Of a stretch of 64,000 nt of DNA, positions 52,956 to 62,080 are shown piece by piece; the first letter of the stretch is position 1; every line of letters begins with the position of its first letter. A program made the translations under genes and the position numbers. Below the pieces are notes generated by a model, which saw only the letters and a program-made list of their open reading frames with translations, was not told the DNA's origin and searched no databases. The DNA is taken from contig SLHA01000044.1 of NCBI GenBank assembly GCA_007136405.1, positions 1 to 64,000 on the forward strand, written 5' to 3'. Source of the stretch: Candidatus Latescibacterota bacterium. Lineage in GTDB: Bacteria > Latescibacterota > UBA2968 > UBA8231.

Positions 52956-54005
52956 ATGACGCACGACGCTAGCCCAACCCCCGGTTCACCGGACCCGGAT
53001 CGGGAAGCTCAGCCAGATGCCCCGCGCGACCAGTCCTCCCAGACGGACAGGCCTGCCCCGTATGACCCGAATGGTACCATGCCCCCGCCTGCCACTGAGG
53101 ATACCTCGCCCGTTGAGCGGAACGACACCCAACCGTCCCAGACGGCTTCGAAAGGGTCTTCGGGATCGGGCGATATGCCTTTCCTGGACCATCTGGAGGA
53201 ACTCCGCTGGCGTCTCCTCAAGGTCATCGCAGCCGTGCTCGTCGGAGCGATTGTCAGCTTCGTGTTCTCGGATCACCTGATGAAACTGCTGACCTATCCG
53301 TATGAGGTGGCGGTCTTCAGTCTTGAAGAGCAACGGGCATCAGGGCCTGTGCAGGCGGTAAGGCAACTGCTGGGCGAATGGTTCGGAGGCGATCCGCCGT
53401 TAAGACGGGAAACCACCGAAATAGCCCGTGAATTGCCCGTCGGCCGTAGACTGCAGGCATTGAAACCGATGACCTACTTTTTCCTGAATCTGCAGATCTC
53501 CTTGCTGGGGGGCGTGACACTGGCTCTTCCAGTCCTGTTCTACCAGACCTGGAGGTTCCTGGCCCCGGGACTGTTGCAGCGTGAGCGAAGGTTGCTGGTG
53601 CCTATCGTCCTGCTCAGCGTGTTGTGCTTTGCCACAGGCGCCCTCGTCGCATACTGGATCGTGCTACCGCTGGGGCTGCGCTTCTTCCTGGCCCTGGAGC
53701 CGCCGGACATGACCTCCCAGTGGGCGGTGGACGAATACCTGAGTTTCGTCATGCGCCTGCTGCTGGGTTTCGGACTGGTGTTCGAGATGCCCGTGCTCGC
53801 GTTCTTCCTGGCGCGCCTCGGTCTGATCACCGCTGCTTTCCTGCGTCAGATCCGGCGTTACGCGGTCATCGGCATCTTCGTCGTAGGCGCCATCTTCACC
53901 CCTCCCGATCCCATCTCGCAGATGTTCATGGCCATGCCCCTGCTGTTGCTGTACGAAATCAGCGTCTGGGTGGCGCGCCTGTCGGAACGCAAGCTCGAAC
54001 CGTGA
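52956..54005 (+). CDS. tatC: Sec-independent translocase subunit TatC, extended
   Basis: 349 residues against about 250. The conserved core starts only at residue 74 (MPFLDHLEELRWRLLK), preceded by a Pro/Asp/Ser-rich disordered tail. Six transmembrane segments follow, and the FYQTWRFLAPGL and AIFTPPDPISQ motifs are in place. The first periplasmic loop (about YPYEVA to KPMTYFF) is roughly 45 residues longer than in E. coli. TatC is the twin-arginine signal receptor. The long loop may bind cargo or partners. Confidence 0.93.
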   Translation: MTHDASPTPGSPDPDREAQPDAPRDQSSQTDRPAPYDPNGTMPPPATEDTSPVERNDTQPSQTASKGSSGSGDMPFLDHLEELRWRLLKVIAAVLVGAIVSFVFSDHLMKLLTYPYEVAVFSLEEQRASGPVQAVRQLLGEWFGGDPPLRRETTEIARELPVGRRLQALKPMTYFFLNLQISLLGGVTLALPVLFYQTWRFLAPGLLQRERRLLVPIVLLSVLCFATGALVAYWIVLPLGLRFFLALEPPDMTSQWAVDEYLSFVMRLLLGFGLVFEMPVLAFFLARLGLITAAFLRQIRRYAVIGIFVVGAIFTPPDPISQMFMAMPLLLLYEISVWVARLSERKLEP

Positions 54006-54318
54006 ACCCGGGCAGACCAGACGCATAAGCGGCACCTGCCCACCCCCAGGCAGGCACCTGACATCGATCAGCTCAGCGAAATCCGAGACCGGCTCGTAAG
54101 CGGCCCCGGCAAGCCGATCATGACAGCCGGTAAGGATCGTCCACCGGTGCGTCCGCCGCCGCAACTGTGCACATTTTCAGCCACGAATTATATTATGTTC
54201 CCCCGTCGTGCAGCGGGACACCGCCGCATCCAGACTCGCCCCAGGCATGGCCGGAATGCACCACCGCAGTGTACGCCATATCGGCGACATGACCTCATCA
54301 TCAATCAGGAGCCCTTGT
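54006..54318. other. Intergenic region between tatC and aspartate dehydrogenase
   Basis: 313 nt. Holds the promoter at 54168-54196; otherwise GC-rich DNA without ORF motifs, repeats or a clear terminator after tatC. Confidence 0.45.
54168..54196 (+). promoter_or_regulatory. Promoter of the aspartate dehydrogenase operon
   Basis: TGCACA and TATTAT with a 17-nt spacer, set in a local AT-rich patch; start point about 115 nt before the ATG. Confidence 0.45.
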
Positions 54319-55116
54319 ATGAAGCATAAAACGACCCGTATCGGACTGGTGGGATATGGACAGATTGGTCAGGCGGTGCACCGCATGATCGAAGCCGACA
54401 CCCAGAACGGCATGGAGGTGGTCTTCATCCATGACCGGTGTCCGGATGCTCAGGCCCAGGCGCCACCGCAACTCGCGCTCGAGGATCTGGGCGATTTCAC
54501 GCAAAGCAATCCGGACCTGGTCGTCGAAATGGCCCATCCTGACGTCTCCCGTGAATGGGGCTGTGCCATACTCGAAAAGACGGACTACCTGCTCGTATCG
54601 GTCACGGCCATGGCGGATGCACAGCTGGAGAAGCAACTGCTGGAGGCCGCCTCGCGCCACGGCACCCGGCTGTTCCTGCCCCACGGAGGTGTCGTCGGCA
54701 TGGATGCCCTGTATGAGAACCGCGATATATGGGATTCCGTCGAGGTCGTCATGAAAAAGCCGCCCGCCAACGTGGACTGCGCCGCGGCAGGCATGGACCC
54801 GGATCAGATCAAAGAGGAGACCGTCCTGTATGACGGTCCAACCCGGGGTATCTGCCCCATGTTCCCGCGTAATGTCAACACCCATGCCATCATCGCCCTG
54901 GCTGGCATTGGTTTCGACCGCACCCGCTCCGTGCTGGTCGTGGATCCAGCCTGGAACGTGGCCACCGTGGAAATCCAGGCCTCGGGTGGCGGGATTCAAC
55001 TCCATACGGAGCGCGTCGAGGGCATCACCGGCGTAACGGGCGCCAGCACGCCGGCGTCAATTTACAACAGCATCCAGATGGTCGGGTCCACCAGGCCTGG
55101 CATTCACCTGCGCTAG
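54319..55116 (+). CDS. L-aspartate dehydrogenase-like protein
   Basis: 265 residues. RIGLVGYGQIGQAVHRMI is the Rossmann motif; LPHGGVVGMDAL and FPRNVNTHAIIALAGIGFDRT are the catalytic-domain blocks of the aspartate dehydrogenase (NadX) family, in which a His in the latter block acts as catalyst. Converts aspartate to iminoaspartate, either for NAD synthesis or for aspartate use. AGGAG is 7 nt before the ATG; the track start is 37 codons upstream. It is in an operon with the following aminotransferase (5 nt apart). No nadA or nadC is adjacent. Confidence 0.82.
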   Translation: MKHKTTRIGLVGYGQIGQAVHRMIEADTQNGMEVVFIHDRCPDAQAQAPPQLALEDLGDFTQSNPDLVVEMAHPDVSREWGCAILEKTDYLLVSVTAMADAQLEKQLLEAASRHGTRLFLPHGGVVGMDALYENRDIWDSVEVVMKKPPANVDCAAAGMDPDQIKEETVLYDGPTRGICPMFPRNVNTHAIIALAGIGFDRTRSVLVVDPAWNVATVEIQASGGGIQLHTERVEGITGVTGASTPASIYNSIQMVGSTRPGIHLR

Positions 55117-55121
55117 CTCGC

Positions 55122-56294
55122 ATGAAACCATTTGCTACCATTGCCGCACAGATTCCGCGCTCCGGCATCCGCGAGGTCATGGATCTGGCCTGGGAGGCGG
55201 AAAAAGAAGGAACGGTCATTCACCTGGAGGTCGGACAACCGGATTTTGACACTCCGGATCACATCGTGGAAGCCACGTGTCGATATGCCCGGGAAGGCCA
55301 CACCCGGTACGTACCCAATGCCGGAATGCCGGCCTTGAGGGAAGCCGCGGCCCGTTATTTCGAGCACAAGACGGGAGTCGCCACCAGTCCCAACCATATC
55401 CTCATCACACCCGGCGCAGTCATGAGCGTGGCTACTGCGTTCCTGGCCCTCCTGGAAGTCGGTGACGAGGTGCTGCTGCCGGATCCGGGCTGGCCGAACT
55501 ACACCATGGCCGTGGCGCTGACCCATGGCAAACCCGTGTACTACAGTCTGCTTCCGGACAACGAATATCTGCCGGACCTGGAGGACCTGCAGAGACTCGT
55601 CACCCCGAAGACCAAAATCCTGTTGCTGTGCTCGCCGTCCAATCCCACCGGCCAGGTTTATTCGGCGGACACCATGCGCGAGCTCATGGCATTTGCACGC
55701 GAGCACGATCTCTGGGTTCTTGCGGATGAAATCTACGGTGAAATCGTGTTCGACCGGCCCCATGTCAGCGCGCTGCCATTCGATGCGGACGGCAGATCGC
55801 TGATCGTATCGGGCATGTCCAAAAGCTACGCCATGACCGGGTTCCGGGTCGGGTTCACGCGGGCGTCACCCGCATATATCGAGGTTGGCGCCAAGCTGCA
55901 GGAGCCTTTCGTGTCCTGCGGATCGGGATTCTCCCAGCTGGCATCTGTCGAAGCCCTGGACGGACCGCAGGAATGCGTGTCCCGGATGTGCGCCGAGTAT
56001 CACCGGCGCCGCGACGCCGCGCTGGAGGTCCTGCGGGAATACGGCATGTACCAATACACCCCCGGAGGCGCGTTCTATCTGTTGATCGACATCTCGGCCA
56101 GCGGCATGGATTCGCGTGATTTCACCTACGAACTGATTCGACAGAAACGAGTCGCGGTAGCCCCGGGCAGCACTTTCGGCCGGGTTACCAACAACCATGT
56201 ACGCATCTCCATCGCCTCGTCCGAAACCAACATACGCGACGGAGTACGCCGTATATGTGAACTGGTTCAGGAAAGAGGCGCAGCGCGGACGTAG
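55122..56294 (+). CDS. Class I/II aminotransferase
   Basis: 390 residues, PLP fold type I. LEVGQPDFDTPDHI, SPSNPTGQVY, LADEIYGEIVFD and the PLP lysine in SGMSKSYAMTGFRVGFT are present. It is clearly separate from the aspC at 2405. It follows the dehydrogenase by 5 nt, which suggests both work on aspartate or on the same 2-oxo acid. Substrate is not readable from sequence. Confidence 0.88.
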   Translation: MKPFATIAAQIPRSGIREVMDLAWEAEKEGTVIHLEVGQPDFDTPDHIVEATCRYAREGHTRYVPNAGMPALREAAARYFEHKTGVATSPNHILITPGAVMSVATAFLALLEVGDEVLLPDPGWPNYTMAVALTHGKPVYYSLLPDNEYLPDLEDLQRLVTPKTKILLLCSPSNPTGQVYSADTMRELMAFAREHDLWVLADEIYGEIVFDRPHVSALPFDADGRSLIVSGMSKSYAMTGFRVGFTRASPAYIEVGAKLQEPFVSCGSGFSQLASVEALDGPQECVSRMCAEYHRRRDAALEVLREYGMYQYTPGGAFYLLIDISASGMDSRDFTYELIRQKRVAVAPGSTFGRVTNNHVRISIASSETNIRDGVRRICELVQERGAART

Positions 56295-56298
56295 AAGA

Positions 56299-56332
56299 CG
56301 GGCCGGGGGCAGCATGTCCCGGCCCGCCTTTT
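56299..56332 (+). terminator. Intrinsic terminator after the aminotransferase
   Basis: C-GGGCCGGG pairs with CCCGGCCC-G around a short loop and is followed by CCTTTTATC. It is placed directly after the stop codon. Confidence 0.85.
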
Positions 56333-56493
56333 ATCACTCCCTGCCGCGCCGGAACAGCGCGTAGCCGGCAGACCGGCGCCGGTTCACCGGTCACGTGATG
56401 GCGCTGGGCAACTGCAGGTTCAGCTGCAGCAGCTGGCGGAATGGCTCGGTCCGCAACCTGGATCAGGCGCATGAAGCCATCCCGTTCAGGCCG

Positions 56494-57537
56494 TCAGTCT
56501 GCAACCTGCTCAGGAAGGCCTGCCGAGGCGATGAGGTACGTGCACCCGGCCGGATCCGCAGGCTCTACGGCGAACTCCCTCCGGCTGGGCACCAGCAGCG
56601 TAGAGCCCGCCGGCATATCGCAGCTGGTGCGTGTGATCGTCGAACGGCTTCCGGACACGGTGGCAGCCCCCTCGACGACGGTGAGTGCCAGGAAGGAATC
56701 CCCTGCGGCGTGCCGTACGGTTCCTGTCCGAACCTGATACAGATTGAGCCGAAAATGATCACAGTCCACCAGCAGCGCCCGATCCGATTGGGCCCATGGC
56801 AATTCCTGCCACGGACGCGGACCGGGCAGACTGGCGGCGAAATCGATCACCTGCAGCGCCTGCTCGATGTGCAGTTCGCGGGGTACGCCATCTGTACTGT
56901 TTTCCGGGATATCGTAGATCCGGAAGGTCAGATCGCTGGACTGCTGCACCTCGTACACCACCAGACCGCGACCCAGCGCATGCACAGTACCCGGCGGGAC
57001 ATACACCACATCACCGGGACGCACCGCATGCCAGCGTACCACCTCATCCACAGCTCCACGGGCGAGAGCCTGCCTGAACGCGGGAGGATCCACACCCGGC
57101 CGCAGCCCGTAGGCCACCCGGCCGCTGTCAGACCGTAGGACGAACCATGCTTCCGCCTTGCCGCTGTCCTGGACGCCGTGGCGGCGGGTGTAGTCGTCGT
57201 CCGGATGGACCTGGATCGACAGGTCCCGCTGGGCATCCAGCAACTTGACCAGCAGCGGGAAGCGGCCGCCATACCGGTCCCATATCCGGGCACCGAGCAA
57301 CTCGGCCCCGTACTCCCGCATCAGCTCCTGCAGGGTTAGTCCTTCCAGCACCCCTGCGGCCACGACACTCTGGCGTCCGGGATATACCGAAAGCTCGAAC
57401 GACTCACCGACCTGGGTTCCGCACGGAACCGCTTTTCCAAAGCACTCCGCCAGCCGGTGCCCCCCCCAGACCATCGGGCGAAGGTACGGGTTCATGGGCA
57501 GTAGATCAGGCAACACCGGAGAGCAGGTTTTTCTCAT
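56494..57537 (-). CDS. manA: Mannose-6-phosphate isomerase (type I)
   Basis: 347 residues. Zinc ligands are in QVHPDDDYTRRH, in KAEAWFVL and in VPPGTVHALG. The start LLPMNPYLRPMVWGGHRL is typical. Interconverts fructose- and mannose-6-phosphate for GDP-mannose or mannose use. The ATG at 57537 (MRKTCSP) agrees best with family length; earlier starts are possible. Confidence 0.92.
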   Translation of the reverse strand: MRKTCSPVLPDLLPMNPYLRPMVWGGHRLAECFGKAVPCGTQVGESFELSVYPGRQSVVAAGVLEGLTLQELMREYGAELLGARIWDRYGGRFPLLVKLLDAQRDLSIQVHPDDDYTRRHGVQDSGKAEAWFVLRSDSGRVAYGLRPGVDPPAFRQALARGAVDEVVRWHAVRPGDVVYVPPGTVHALGRGLVVYEVQQSSDLTFRIYDIPENSTDGVPRELHIEQALQVIDFAASLPGPRPWQELPWAQSDRALLVDCDHFRLNLYQVRTGTVRHAAGDSFLALTVVEGAATVSGSRSTITRTSCDMPAGSTLLVPSRREFAVEPADPAGCTYLIASAGLPEQVAD

Positions 57538-57612
57538 GCGCGTAGGCTCATTCCATGGCGGGAACATACCCGTGGCATTCGCTGGGGACACGTCATTGAG
57601 CCTCCAGGCAGT

Positions 57613-58632
57613 TCAGTGCCCCAGTTCCCGGGCCCTCGCTTCAGCCGCCTGAGCGTCCGTCAGGCGATCCATCCGAGCATAGATCAGGCTGAGATGACTC
57701 CATACAGCGCCGTTGTCCGGAGTCTGCCGCGTGAGTTCCTCCAGCAGGGGTAGCGCCGCCCGGTCCTCGCCCTGCTGCAGATAGGTCATGGCCAGGTTGA
57801 AGCGCGCCTCGGGAGCGGCGGGATGCAGGTCGACCGCCGCGCCATAGTGTTCCGCCGCGTCACCATAGCGTTCCTGATTCCAGTACAGATTTCCCAATCC
57901 GAAATGGGCGGTGTACAGATCCGGATTCAAGGCGAGCGCCCGCTGGTAGGCGTACTCGGCGTCCTCCACCTTGTCCAGCTGCTGCTGTACGATTCCCAGG
58001 TTGACCCAGGCCTCCGAATCCTCAGGCGTAAGCCGAACCAGCTGCTCCAGTGCGGCCGCCGCCAGGTCGTAACGAGATTGTTGCAGACACAGGGTCGCCA
58101 GACTGGCGACCGTTGCGGTGTCCTCAGGAGCATGCTCAACGGCGACTCCATACGTCTGTATGGCCGCATCCATTTCTCCGAGCTGGTAATACGTATAGCC
58201 CAAGTTGCGCCAGGCCGCCACTTCCCCTGGTGATATGGTGGTGGCTGCCTTGAACGCCTGGTTGGCCATGACATAATCCGGCGCGGGCGCGGTGGCCAGG
58301 GTAACCCCTGCGTTATACTGCTGGGTCCAGAAATGCCGGCGCACCTGGGTAATGTCTGCGGCGTACCGGGAACTCAACTCGAGCGAGCGCTCCAGCGATT
58401 CCGACATGGCTTTCCAGTCCTCTTCCATGCCGTACACCTTGCCCAGCAGATAGTGAACCTCAGGATTGTCAGGTGCCTCTTCACGCGCCCGCAGCAGTTG
58501 TTCCCGCGCGTGTTCCGGCTGATCCTCCTGCAGGTAAAGCTTGGCGGAGATCAGGGCCGGGCTCTGGCAACCGGTAATGAACATGGAGGCGCCGAGGACC
58601 GCGCCGCAGATGAATTTGGGTCTCAGACGCAT
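57613..58632 (-). CDS. TPR-repeat lipoprotein
   Basis: 339 residues. Signal peptide with the lipobox FITGC (Cys about 22), then 7-8 tetratricopeptide repeats (for example WRNLGYTYYQLGEMDAAIQTY, AWVNLGIVQQQLDKVEDAEYAYQRAL). A scaffold-type protein of the periplasmic face. Its Cys and repeats are clear; partners are unknown. It lies between HU and manA, all on the minus strand. Confidence 0.88.
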   Translation of the reverse strand: MRLRPKFICGAVLGASMFITGCQSPALISAKLYLQEDQPEHAREQLLRAREEAPDNPEVHYLLGKVYGMEEDWKAMSESLERSLELSSRYAADITQVRRHFWTQQYNAGVTLATAPAPDYVMANQAFKAATTISPGEVAAWRNLGYTYYQLGEMDAAIQTYGVAVEHAPEDTATVASLATLCLQQSRYDLAAAALEQLVRLTPEDSEAWVNLGIVQQQLDKVEDAEYAYQRALALNPDLYTAHFGLGNLYWNQERYGDAAEHYGAAVDLHPAAPEARFNLAMTYLQQGEDRAALPLLEELTRQTPDNGAVWSHLSLIYARMDRLTDAQAAEARARELGH

Positions 58633-58686
58633 CGCTGCCTCCGTCCAGTGGCCAAGGTAACCGGCGGCCCCGGCGCAGTCTGGCCG

Positions 58687-58980
58687 TCAGCCTGGATGCT
58701 GCCGGTCACGGTTGATGCGGTCACGAATTTCGCGCGAGGGCTTGAAGGTTGGAGCTTTGCGCGGCGGAATGTCGATGCGGGTTCCGGCCCGGGGATTGCG
58801 CCCCTTGCGAGCCGCCCGTTCCACCACCTTGAACGTGCCGAAGCCGCGGATTTCCACGTGCTCCCCCTGTTCCAGCGCCATGCTCACTGCTTCGATGAAA
58901 CCATCAACAGCGGCAGCCGTATCAGTCTGGGTCAGACCCGTCGCCTGGGCGATCTGATGGGCAATGTCAGCCTTCGTCAT
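58687..58980 (-). CDS. HU/IHF-family DNA-binding protein
   Basis: 97 residues from the ATG after GAGGAGG. MTKADIAHQIAQATGLT, GEHVEIRGFGTFKV and the beta-arm GRNPRAGTRIDIP, ending KPSREIRDRIN, are those of HU-type histone-like proteins. IHF-like and HU-like cannot be separated with certainty. A near-consensus promoter lies upstream, fitting an abundant product. The track ORF start is far upstream. Confidence 0.92.
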   Translation of the reverse strand: MTKADIAHQIAQATGLTQTDTAAAVDGFIEAVSMALEQGEHVEIRGFGTFKVVERAARKGRNPRAGTRIDIPPRKAPTFKPSREIRDRINRDRQHPG

Positions 58981-59106
58981 GCTGGCCTCCTCGTTAACCA
59001 TGTCAAACCGGAGCCGGACGGGCGACAAGGGACCACGAGCCGGTCCTGCGGTGCCGTGACGCTGGCGAGGTTGAGTGTCATGCGGGCATCTGGATAGACG
59101 CTGGGG

Positions 59107-59135
59107 AAAATAGCCCACCGTACATCCCCTGTCAA
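59107..59135 (-). promoter_or_regulatory. Promoter of the HU gene
   Basis: Minus-strand TTGACA and TATTTT with a 17-nt spacer, about 120 nt before the HU ATG. Confidence 0.7.
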
Positions 59136-59240
59136 AATCCGTGCTAACAGCCCTGGTCCGGCATTGGTGGCCGCTGCCGCAGTGTTCCGGCCTTGAACCC
59201 GACACCCCTGGAATGTACCTCACCACCAGTGATTGGTGTC

Positions 59241-59325
59241 GTTACGGCGACGCTGCCATTCCTGGCTCCGTTCCGGCAACGCTGCCGGCCTGGTGTGGTT
59301 TCGGCAACGCTGCCCGTCGTGGTGT
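59241..59325. repeat. Three tandem 28-29-bp units
   Basis: Units at 59241, 59270 and 59298 share GTTNCGGCRACGCTGCC, then diverge. They lie about 105 nt upstream of the HU promoter. Function unknown. Confidence 0.6.
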
Positions 59326-59385
59326 CGGACGACAGTTCGCACCTGACCGGCTAGCGCTCCGGCCGCCACCAGTCCGGCCGGCCGC

Positions 59386-59772
59386 TCATGCTGGTGTCCG
59401 CCGCCGATGTCTGTATATGACCAGCACGTACAAACCAAGGGTGTATATCAGCAGAGCAACGCCAAGCACATACTGCAACTCCCGTGTCAGCCAGTCGGGA
59501 TAGAGTATGGGCAACAGGAGGCGCTGGATGAAGCTGGACGCATCACCGGACCTGCCGGTGAGTTGGCGAAGATAGAGCTCTACTGGAGTCAGCGGACACA
59601 TCCAACCGCACAGCTCGAGCAACACTCCCCAGGTCACGGCTGGCAGATGGAGCAGGGCGATACGCCGCCACTTCAGAACCAGCCAGCCCCCCAGTATCAC
59701 GAATCCTACGAAACCGAAATGCAGCAAGACGATGAGATCAGCGAGCAGGGAGATCAGCGGTAGCATAGGCAT
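59386..59772 (-). CDS. DUF2784 membrane protein
   Basis: 128 residues, four hydrophobic segments. LLADLIVLLHFGFVGFVILGG, LHLPAVTWGVLLELCGWMCPLTPVE and ILYPDWLTRELQ fit DUF2784, a family without assigned function. ATG at 59772 or 59766. The Shine-Dalgarno is weak. Confidence 0.82.
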   Translation of the reverse strand: MPMLPLISLLADLIVLLHFGFVGFVILGGWLVLKWRRIALLHLPAVTWGVLLELCGWMCPLTPVELYLRQLTGRSGDASSFIQRLLLPILYPDWLTRELQYVLGVALLIYTLGLYVLVIYRHRRRTPA

Positions 59773-60065
59773 CAGTTGCGAGACATACAGGAGTCCGTCG
59801 TGCCGTCTCCACGGAGCAACCCGGGCTGTGGCCGGCAGGACAGCTTGACAAGGGAGCTACCGGTGCGCTTCATGCCCATGGTGACGGTGTGCCGCCCGCT
59901 GCCGCAACGGAACGCGAACACTCGCCGGCAGGTACCACGGCACCCGCGGACTGCAACCGCCGCAGCGTGTGCAGGAATCGAGACCGGCGTTGCCGCGGAT
60001 TCAGCGGACGCACGCCGCGCCGAACACGCCATGCTACCGCAACCTCCAGAGACGAGGCGCCTCTG

Positions 60066-61268
60066 ATGAACCATAGAGAACGAATGTTGGCCACCATCGA
60101 CGGCCGCCCCACGGACCGGCTGCCCTGGGCCCCCCGGCTGGACCTGTGGGCCCTGGCCCTGAATGCTCGCGGTACCCTGCCGGATGCGTACCGGGGCCTG
60201 GACACCGCCGGACTCGCCGATGCCATGGGCGTCGCCTGTCACGCCGTGCGCGGCGACTTCACCATACGCCGTGATCCCGCCGACCTGCTGCTGCGGGGTT
60301 TGGGTGTGGACAATCATCCGGATTTCCCCTACCGGGTCGAGCTGATGGACCTGGAAACGGAATTCGACACCGACGGCGAAAACCTGAGGACCACCATCCA
60401 TACGCCAGACGGCGATGTATGCACGCACCTGCAGATGACTGCCGCCATGCGGCGGGACGGCATTTCGCTGCCCTTTTTTCGTTCCCACGCCATCGAAGCC
60501 GTGGACGACCTGAACGCCGTGGCTCGTATCTTCGAGCACCTGCGCGTCATTCCTGCGCCGGAGCGATATGCCGGTTTCCGCCAGCGCATCGGCGATCGCG
60601 GCCTGGCCGTGGCCGCCGGACCCATTGCCGCATCTCCCGTGCACCTGATGCTCCACGAACTGATGCCCATGGACCGATTCTACTACCTGTATGCCGATGC
60701 CCGCGCCGCCCTTGAGGATCTGGCCGGACACATGGAACCGTTCTTTACGGCGCTGTTGGAGGCAGTGGCCCACAGCGATGCCGAGGTGGTGTTCTGGGGC
60801 GGTAACTACGATCACGATCTCACCTGGCCTCCGTTCTTTCAGGAGCAGATAATGCCCTGGCTACAGCGCGTCGCCGACCGTCTGCACCGTGCCGGCAAAC
60901 GCGTGCTCACCCACACGGATGGCGAAAACGAGGGGTTGTTGCCGTTGTACCCGGCCTGCCGCTTTGACGTGGCCGAAAGCGTCTGTCCGCAACCCATGAC
61001 CCGATGCTCGCTGCGCCAGGTGCGTAAGGCCCTCGACCCTGAAATCACCGTCTGGGGAGGCATACCCTCCGTCGCGCTGTTGCCGGAGTCCATGGATGAC
61101 GCGGCTTTCCAGGCCTACCTGGACGACGTCTTCTCCGGGCTGGGCACGGGCGACCACCTCATTCTGGGCGTCTCCGACAACGTGCCGCCGGACGCGGATC
61201 TGGATCGCCTGGCGGAGATCGGAGCGCGGGCCGCCGCCTTTGGGCCCGTGGTGCCACCCGCATCATGA
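60066..61268 (+). CDS. Uroporphyrinogen decarboxylase-like (UroD fold) protein
   Basis: 400 residues of the UroD-like superfamily. MNHRERMLATIDGRPTDRLPW opens like methylcobalamin:CoM methyltransferase and UroD-like proteins. WGGIPSVALLPESM and LGTGDHLILGVSDNVPPDAD are typical of the far strands. It lacks the clear start of true HemE and has no hem genes near, so a corrinoid-dependent methyl-transfer role is more likely. GAGG stands 8 nt before the ATG; the track start is 59 codons upstream. Confidence 0.75.
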   Translation: MNHRERMLATIDGRPTDRLPWAPRLDLWALALNARGTLPDAYRGLDTAGLADAMGVACHAVRGDFTIRRDPADLLLRGLGVDNHPDFPYRVELMDLETEFDTDGENLRTTIHTPDGDVCTHLQMTAAMRRDGISLPFFRSHAIEAVDDLNAVARIFEHLRVIPAPERYAGFRQRIGDRGLAVAAGPIAASPVHLMLHELMPMDRFYYLYADARAALEDLAGHMEPFFTALLEAVAHSDAEVVFWGGNYDHDLTWPPFFQEQIMPWLQRVADRLHRAGKRVLTHTDGENEGLLPLYPACRFDVAESVCPQPMTRCSLRQVRKALDPEITVWGGIPSVALLPESMDDAAFQAYLDDVFSGLGTGDHLILGVSDNVPPDADLDRLAEIGARAAAFGPVVPPAS

Positions 61269-61407
61269 GGCGGCGAAGATGCGAACGCTCCGGGCGACAG
61301 ATGGCCGGCAGCAACCTGGCCCGGCGCCCCTGACCCGCGCAGTCGGGGCGCGACGGGCGGAGCCATATGGCGGTCCGGCACCGCTCCGTTTGCGGATCCG
61401 CAAGACG

Positions 61408-62019
61408 CTACCGCTGCATGCCTGCAGTCTGGCGGCCCTGCAGCGTGGCCGCTAGACGGGCAACCGATGCCCCGATGCTCTGGGTCCGGCGGTGTAATTC
61501 CCGGTTGACCAGATGGCCCTGATCATCGAAGGCCTGCCCGGCATGCGCCACACCCACCTGGCCTGCCACCACGAGGAAGCCCAGATTGGCCAGATAGAGC
61601 CGGGTATGTTGCAGCGAACGGATGCCGCCGAGGGCTCCCGGCGACGCAGAGGCTATCCCCGCAGGCATGTTTTGGCAGTGGACCGTACCCGGACGACCGG
61701 AACCATCAGGCAAAGGCCGTGATACCCAGTCCAGCGTATTCTTGACCAACGGCGTGAAGAAACCGTTATACTCGGGTGATGCCAGCAGCAGACCCTGGTG
61801 ATCGGCAAACAGGATCTGGAGTGCCGCGGCGCCTGGCGGCAGGCCTCTATCAGCCTCCAGATCGCCCTCGTACAGCGGTAACGGATAGGCGCGCAGGTCG
61901 ACATGGGTAACTCGAGCTCCAGCCTCCTCCGCGCCGTGGGCCATGATGTGAAGGATTCTGCGGTTGATGGAACTGTCGCGCGTGCTTCCGCACAGGGCCA
62001 GCAGACAAGGTTTTCCCAT
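61408..62019 (-). CDS. NADPH-dependent FMN reductase
   Basis: 203 residues. CGSTRDSSINRRIL binds FMN, ASPEYNGFFTPLVKNTLDWVSR is the family core. Flavodoxin-like quinone or azo-dye/chromate-type reductase; substrate not readable. The ATG used is at MGKPCLL; the track start is 89 codons upstream in the divergent MFS gene. It is divergent from that gene with 61 nt between starts. Confidence 0.88.
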   Translation of the reverse strand: MGKPCLLALCGSTRDSSINRRILHIMAHGAEEAGARVTHVDLRAYPLPLYEGDLEADRGLPPGAAALQILFADHQGLLLASPEYNGFFTPLVKNTLDWVSRPLPDGSGRPGTVHCQNMPAGIASASPGALGGIRSLQHTRLYLANLGFLVVAGQVGVAHAGQAFDDQGHLVNRELHRRTQSIGASVARLAATLQGRQTAGMQR

Positions 62020-62080
62020 GAAGGTACTCTCGTCGAGCGGTGGACAGGGGTGCAGAGTCAGGAAAAGATACGAGGCAAAG

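Larger units (their letters stand above)
58981..59385. other. Intergenic region between HU and DUF2784 genes
   Basis: 405 nt. Contains the HU promoter (59107-59135) and a three-unit 28-29-bp tandem repeat (59241-59325). No ORF with recognisable motifs was seen. Confidence 0.5.

Noticed and set aside
59241-59325. CRISPR array
   Set aside because: Only three units, shared core of 17 bp and spacers of 11-12 bp; no cas gene.
60066-61268. HemE (true uroporphyrinogen decarboxylase)
   Set aside because: N-terminal HemE motif (RQAGRYLPEY) is absent and there are no hem genes; only the fold fits.
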